Of a stretch of DNA of 17,175 bases, positions 14,350 to 17,175 are shown one piece after another (the first letter of the stretch is position 1; every line of letters starts with the position of its first letter). The DNA lies in the NCBI GenBank assembly GCA_009784745.1, contig WQXR01000014.1, positions 1-17,175 of the forward strand, given 5' to 3'. The notes below the pieces were generated by a model. That model did no database searches. It was not told where the DNA came from and saw only the letters and a program-made list of their open reading frames with translations. The position numbers were made by a program, and so were the translations under genes. This DNA comes from Methanomassiliicoccaceae archaeon (GTDB lineage: Archaea; Thermoplasmatota; Thermoplasmata; Methanomassiliicoccales; Methanomethylophilaceae).

Positions 14350-16192
14350 CTTTCACGAGATTGAATGACACCATGTAGATGTCATCTTCAAGTTTCGCGT
14401 TCACGTCCAATCCCGTGCGGTAAAAGAGGTTAAGCATCCCGACGTTGTTCGAAAGGACCTCGGCGGTGAATGTCTTTACACCTCTGGATTTTCCCACTTT
14501 TATCAGAAGGTCTATCATATACGTTCCGATGCCTTTTCCCTGCCAATCATCCCGTACGACGAATGCTACCTCGGCGTTGCCTGTCTTGATGTCGTATTCG
14601 TAATTGCATGTGGCCACCAATATCGTTCTGTCGCCTTGTTTATGAAAGATACCGAAACCCATCGTCGTATCGTAATCTATGTTCACATGACTCATGCGTT
14701 CCAGCCTCGGCTGGATGACACGCATCGACATGAACCTCTGGTGTATCGTCTTTTCCGAGAATGAGTAAAATAATTCACGCATCATATCCTCGTCCGTAGG
14801 TTTCACGGGACGTATGAACAGTTCGAGATTACCGAACATCTCGTAGAACTCGAATTCACTGGGATACGGTTTTCCGGTGTACGGGCGTCTGCTCTGATCC
14901 TCCGGAAGATATCCGTGCTTCACCGCATCGTCTAAAAGTTTTGCGCGGAAGCGCGGATGGGCCACGTTTATCAGTTCTAACGCACGATTTGCGATGGAAC
15001 GCCCTCTGAGATGAGCGATGCCGTATTCCGTAACTACGTAGTGAACATCCTCACGGGACATTGATACTCCGGCGCCTTCCGGAATTGTGGCGATTATCTT
15101 TGACCTGTCCTCCGCTGTCGACGGCATGACGATTATCGATCTTCCGCGGGCGTATGACGTACCTCTTGCAAAATCCGCTTGCGAACCGGGATTATCAACA
15201 TCCTTAAGTCCCGTTCTGTCTGTAAGAACTTGACCTGTAAGGTCAACGGATGATGCTGTGTTTATCGCTACCATGTTGCTGTTGTTCGCTATCACTATCG
15301 GATTGTTCGTATAATCGGCCGGATGGAATTCAATTGAAGGATTGTTATCAATGAATTCCATTACCTTTTGCGACCCGACGACGAAGGATGTTACGATCTT
15401 GTTCGGATGTATCGATTTTTTCTCGCCGTTGATCACGCCCGCTTGTGCTAACTCAACAACACCTTCGGAGAACATCTCTGTATGTATCCCAAGATTCTTT
15501 TTGTCATGCAGATGCCTCATCACTCTGTCCGGCACCCTTCCGATGCCCACCTGAAGCGTTGAACCGTCCTGTATCAGTTTTGAGGCGTTCGCGCCTATCG
15601 CGTCCATGACCTCTTCCGATGTGCTCTCTTCGTCCAGTTCATGCTCAACCGAATAATCGACCTCGATTATGTGGTCTATCTCCGATATGTGAATAAAGGA
15701 ATCACCGAGTGTTCTGGGCATCTGCCTGTTCACTTCAGCGATAACAACATCGGCGGCGGTGACCGCCGCCTTCGTGATGTCAACGGATGTTCCTAAAGAA
15801 CAGTAACCGTGCGTATCCGGCGGAGATACGTGAACTATGGCAACGTCCACGGGAATGCGATCGGAATCGAACATGTACGGCAACTCTGATGTGTGGATAG
15901 GAGTATAATCCATCTTTCCTTTTCTGACGCCTTCTTCCACTTCCGTGTCCATGAAGAATGAGTTCACACGAAAATTCTTTTGAACATCCTCGTCCGCGAA
16001 CGGGCTCGGATTGAAATTGAATGATGTTAACACCTTGTTGTCATGCGACGTGTCCTTTTTCAAAAGATTCTCCATGACGTATTTCGGTGTGGCGCATCCG
16101 CCGCTGATGTATATCGTCCTTCCGGGCTTTACGGCAAGCAGCGCCTTCTTGGGTGTTGATACCTTGTTCTCGTACTCATCTCGCCAGTACAT
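14339..16192 (-). CDS. Acetyl-CoA hydrolase/CoA-transferase fused to a GNAT acetyltransferase domain
   Basis: 617 aa. Residues about 1-440 are a class I CoA transferase (acetyl-CoA hydrolase / 4-hydroxybutyrate CoA-transferase type). VGIGRVPD (215-222), GIHTEMFSEG (235-244, Glu239 the likely nucleophile) and TEYGIAHLRG (388-397) are its motifs. Residues about 456-612 are a GNAT fold with RDDWQGKGIG (547-556) as the acetyl-CoA pyrophosphate loop. CoA-transferase plus GNAT on one chain suggests coupling of acyl-CoA exchange to protein or small-molecule acetylation, or control of the enzyme by acetylation; neither is proven. An A/T box (16206-16218) lies about 23 bp before the ATG. The gene follows the iron-sulfur flavoprotein gene by 34 bp on the same strand. 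Confidence 0.92.
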   Translation of the reverse strand: MYWRDEYENKVSTPKKALLAVKPGRTIYISGGCATPKYVMENLLKKDTSHDNKVLTSFNFNPSPFADEDVQKNFRVNSFFMDTEVEEGVRKGKMDYTPIHTSELPYMFDSDRIPVDVAIVHVSPPDTHGYCSLGTSVDITKAAVTAADVVIAEVNRQMPRTLGDSFIHISEIDHIIEVDYSVEHELDEESTSEEVMDAIGANASKLIQDGSTLQVGIGRVPDRVMRHLHDKKNLGIHTEMFSEGVVELAQAGVINGEKKSIHPNKIVTSFVVGSQKVMEFIDNNPSIEFHPADYTNNPIVIANNSNMVAINTASSVDLTGQVLTDRTGLKDVDNPGSQADFARGTSYARGRSIIVMPSTAEDRSKIIATIPEGAGVSMSREDVHYVVTEYGIAHLRGRSIANRALELINVAHPRFRAKLLDDAVKHGYLPEDQSRRPYTGKPYPSEFEFYEMFGNLELFIRPVKPTDEDMMRELFYSFSEKTIHQRFMSMRVIQPRLERMSHVNIDYDTTMGFGIFHKQGDRTILVATCNYEYDIKTGNAEVAFVVRDDWQGKGIGTYMIDLLIKVGKSRGVKTFTAEVLSNNVGMLNLFYRTGLDVNAKLEDDIYMVSFNLVKGSS

Positions 16193-16205
16193 ATCAGGGT
16201 ATGCG

Positions 16206-16218
16206 TTTAAAGATATAA
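16206..16218 (-). promoter_or_regulatory. TATA-like box of the CoA-transferase-GNAT gene
   Basis: TTATATCTTTAAA on the minus strand ends about 14 bp before the ATG at 16192, with its TTATAT core centred near 23 bp upstream. It suggests that the gene has its own leaderless promoter in addition to any read-through from the flavoprotein gene. Confidence 0.4.
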
Positions 16219-16226
16219 GAACTGCG

Positions 16227-16799
16227 TTAAACTTTCAGTTTAATTATCAGTTCGCCCATCTCTTTTCCCATCCTCTTCAGCGCGGATATTCCTGCTTTGT
16301 CATTCATCACGTCACCGGGCTTCGCTCCGGTCAGTATCGGAAGAGGATCTGAACCAATTACGATCATTCCGTTGAGTAACATATGACCTATCATTTCCGA
16401 ATACGTACCGAGACCGCCGTGATGCCCCTGAACGGAAACGGCGCATCCTATCTTTCCTTTCAATCTGTTCAGCGGCGGTGATGCGATGCTTATGCGCTCA
16501 AGGAGTATCTTCATCTGTCCGGGGATACCGCCGTGATATGACGGCGATGCAAATATTATACCGTCGGATACCGCCAGTTCATCCAGATACGAGTTCATGT
16601 CATCATCCTCGTTGATACATCTTCCGTCACCGCGTATGATGCACGAACCGCAGTCGTTGCATGGTGTGAGAACGCTTCCGTACATCTGTATCTGTTCCGT
16701 CATTATGCCCATTTTCTCAAGTTCATCGAATATCACGTTAACGGCAACGGACGTATTACCGGCGGATCTCGGACTTCCGTTCAGGGCGACGACCTTCAT
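16227..16799 (-). CDS. Iron-sulfur flavoprotein (Isf-type, NADPH-dependent FMN reductase fold)
   Basis: 190 aa with a flavodoxin-like fold. The N-terminus MKVVALNGSPRSAGNTS holds the FMN phosphate loop (GSPRSAGNT, 8-16). CNDCGSC at 47-53 and C61 give the C-x2-C-x2-C-x7-C compact motif that binds a 4Fe-4S cluster in Methanosarcina thermophila Isf. SPSYHGGIPGQMK (85-97) is the second flavin-contact loop. It accepts electrons from ferredoxin and probably passes them to oxidised small molecules or oxygen species. It lies upstream of the CoA-transferase-GNAT gene on the same strand, with only 34 bp between. It has its own promoter-like box. Confidence 0.93.
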   Translation of the reverse strand: MKVVALNGSPRSAGNTSVAVNVIFDELEKMGIMTEQIQMYGSVLTPCNDCGSCIIRGDGRCINEDDDMNSYLDELAVSDGIIFASPSYHGGIPGQMKILLERISIASPPLNRLKGKIGCAVSVQGHHGGLGTYSEMIGHMLLNGMIVIGSDPLPILTGAKPGDVMNDKAGISALKRMGKEMGELIIKLKV

Positions 16800-16824
16800 A
16801 AGTAGCGTCTATATTCAATGCGGA

Positions 16825-16836
16825 TATTAATTTAAC
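16825..16836 (-). promoter_or_regulatory. TATA-like box of the iron-sulfur flavoprotein gene
   Basis: TTAAATTAATAT on the minus strand is centred about 31 bp before the ATG at 16799, giving a leader of only a few nt. No ribosome binding site precedes this ATG. Confidence 0.45.
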
Positions 16837-16968
16837 TGATGATCTTCAATACTCCGGGGCCGGGACTATATTTTAATACGCCCCTATCATATGCTCTCAC
16901 AGACGTTATGCTAACAGCGAGGATGTTGGAAATGGATACAAAGAGATCTTACTGAAGTGAATCCTTTC

Positions 16969-17049
16969 TCAGAACAAGAACACACAAAATGTTGTCAGTA
17001 AAGTGAGCATTGCCAACACAAAAAGAAGTAATGCCGATTGGAACCTCAT
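16969..17049 (-). CDS. Possible 26-aa single-TM peptide
   Basis: ATG at 17049 opens 26 codons ending in TGA (16969-16971). After MRFQSA nearly all residues are hydrophobic (LLLFVLAMLTLLTTF...), enough for one membrane helix with a basic N-terminus, in the style of small membrane proteins or type I toxins. An A/T stretch (TTTAAGTTATAATAAAT) lies within 25 bp upstream. A hydrophobic ORF this short can arise by chance in A/T-rich DNA. Confidence 0.25.
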   Translation of the reverse strand: MRFQSALLLFVLAMLTLLTTFCVFLF

Positions 17050-17094
17050 TACATTTATTATAACTTAAATCGTGACCTGTGGTTCCAATTATGC

Positions 17095-17175
17095 CTAAAT
17101 GAGCACATTGTTTAGATAGCTTCCGCTGTCATATCCCGAAAAACATATTGTTCCTTGGACATCTGCGCGGAAGGA
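17095..17175 (-). CDS. Possible C-terminus of a gene entering from the right edge
   Basis: From the right edge the minus strand is open for 26 codons and ends in TAG (17095-17097), with TAA two codons later. The last residues, ICFSGYDSGSYLNNVLI, have an ordinary protein-like composition and codon choice. An open stretch this short may be chance. TAG would be the only amber stop in the window; in a pyrrolysine-using archaeon it would be read through to end at the following TAA. Confidence 0.25.
   Translation of the reverse strand, partial: SFRADVQGTICFSGYDSGSYLNNVLI

Larger units (their letters stand above)
16800..17175. other. 376-bp right-end region without a confident gene
   Basis: Apart from the flavoprotein promoter it holds a well-formed orphan TATA-like box on the plus strand (CTATATTTTAA, 16866-16876) with no good ORF after it. 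It also has a 9-bp inverted repeat (ATTGGAACC 17037-17045 with GGTTCCAAT 17081-17089) and a 7-bp one (CTTCCGC 17120-17126 with GCGGAAG 17167-17173). Two weak minus-strand coding possibilities are listed separately. No tRNA or recognised RNA gene is seen. Confidence 0.5.

Noticed and set aside
16800..17175. tRNA or C/D-box RNA gene
   Set aside because: TGATGA at 16837-16842 resembles a box C core, but no matching box D with correct spacing and no cloverleaf could be found.

Overview
This window looks like a chromosomal segment of an archaeon, most likely a methanogen of the Thermoplasmata and best fitting the Methanomassiliicoccales. The signs are: A/T-rich TATA-like boxes about 23-31 bp upstream of many start codons with little or no leader; a compact-cysteine iron-sulfur flavoprotein; a four-subunit 2-oxoacid:ferredoxin oxidoreductase; AMP-forming acetate activation; and 16 complete genes ending in 12 TGA and 4 TAA but no TAG, as expected where TAG is reserved for pyrrolysine. 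The taxonomic call is an inference, since no rRNA or tRNA gene is visible.

Left part (1-3433). A secreted RCC1-repeat protein enters from the left edge on the minus strand. Its fifth to eighth codons run through a C10 tract, which suggests phase-variable expression. Divergent from it is a two-gene envelope operon: a membrane-anchored protein with beta-type repeats, then a four-TM membrane protein overlapping it by 4 bp. Two unrecognised cytoplasmic genes follow, a cysteine-rich 241-aa protein and a small coiled-coil protein.

Centre (3434-8773). Acetyl-CoA synthetase (acs) is preceded by a roughly 250-bp leader with two tiny upstream ORFs and followed by a good terminator. Next comes an accessory-looking island of two ATPase genes, an AlbA_2/ATP-binding regulator with a C-terminal winged helix and an AAA_14-DUF4143 ATPase. 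Each is preceded by its own A/T-rich tandem repeat array (42-bp and 32-bp units), and the two arrays share a sequence element.

Right part (8784-16799). A minus-strand operon encodes a ParA/MinD-like ATPase, ferredoxin, and the alpha, TPP-binding and gamma subunits of a Vor-type 2-oxoacid:ferredoxin oxidoreductase. Divergent from it is an XRE-cupin regulator translationally coupled to a medium/branched-chain acyl-CoA synthetase, with a perfect 8-bp inverted repeat in the shared promoter region. Converging on these is an acetyl-CoA hydrolase/transferase fused to a GNAT acetyltransferase domain, behind an iron-sulfur flavoprotein gene. Together these genes suggest scavenging of short or branched acids: acid to acyl-CoA (synthetase or CoA transfer), then reductive carboxylation by Vor to amino-acid precursors, with acs supplying acetyl-CoA. 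That pathway is inferred from gene content.

The last 376 bp (16800-17175) hold the flavoprotein promoter, an orphan TATA-like box, a possible 26-aa membrane peptide, inverted repeats and perhaps the C-terminus of another minus-strand gene.
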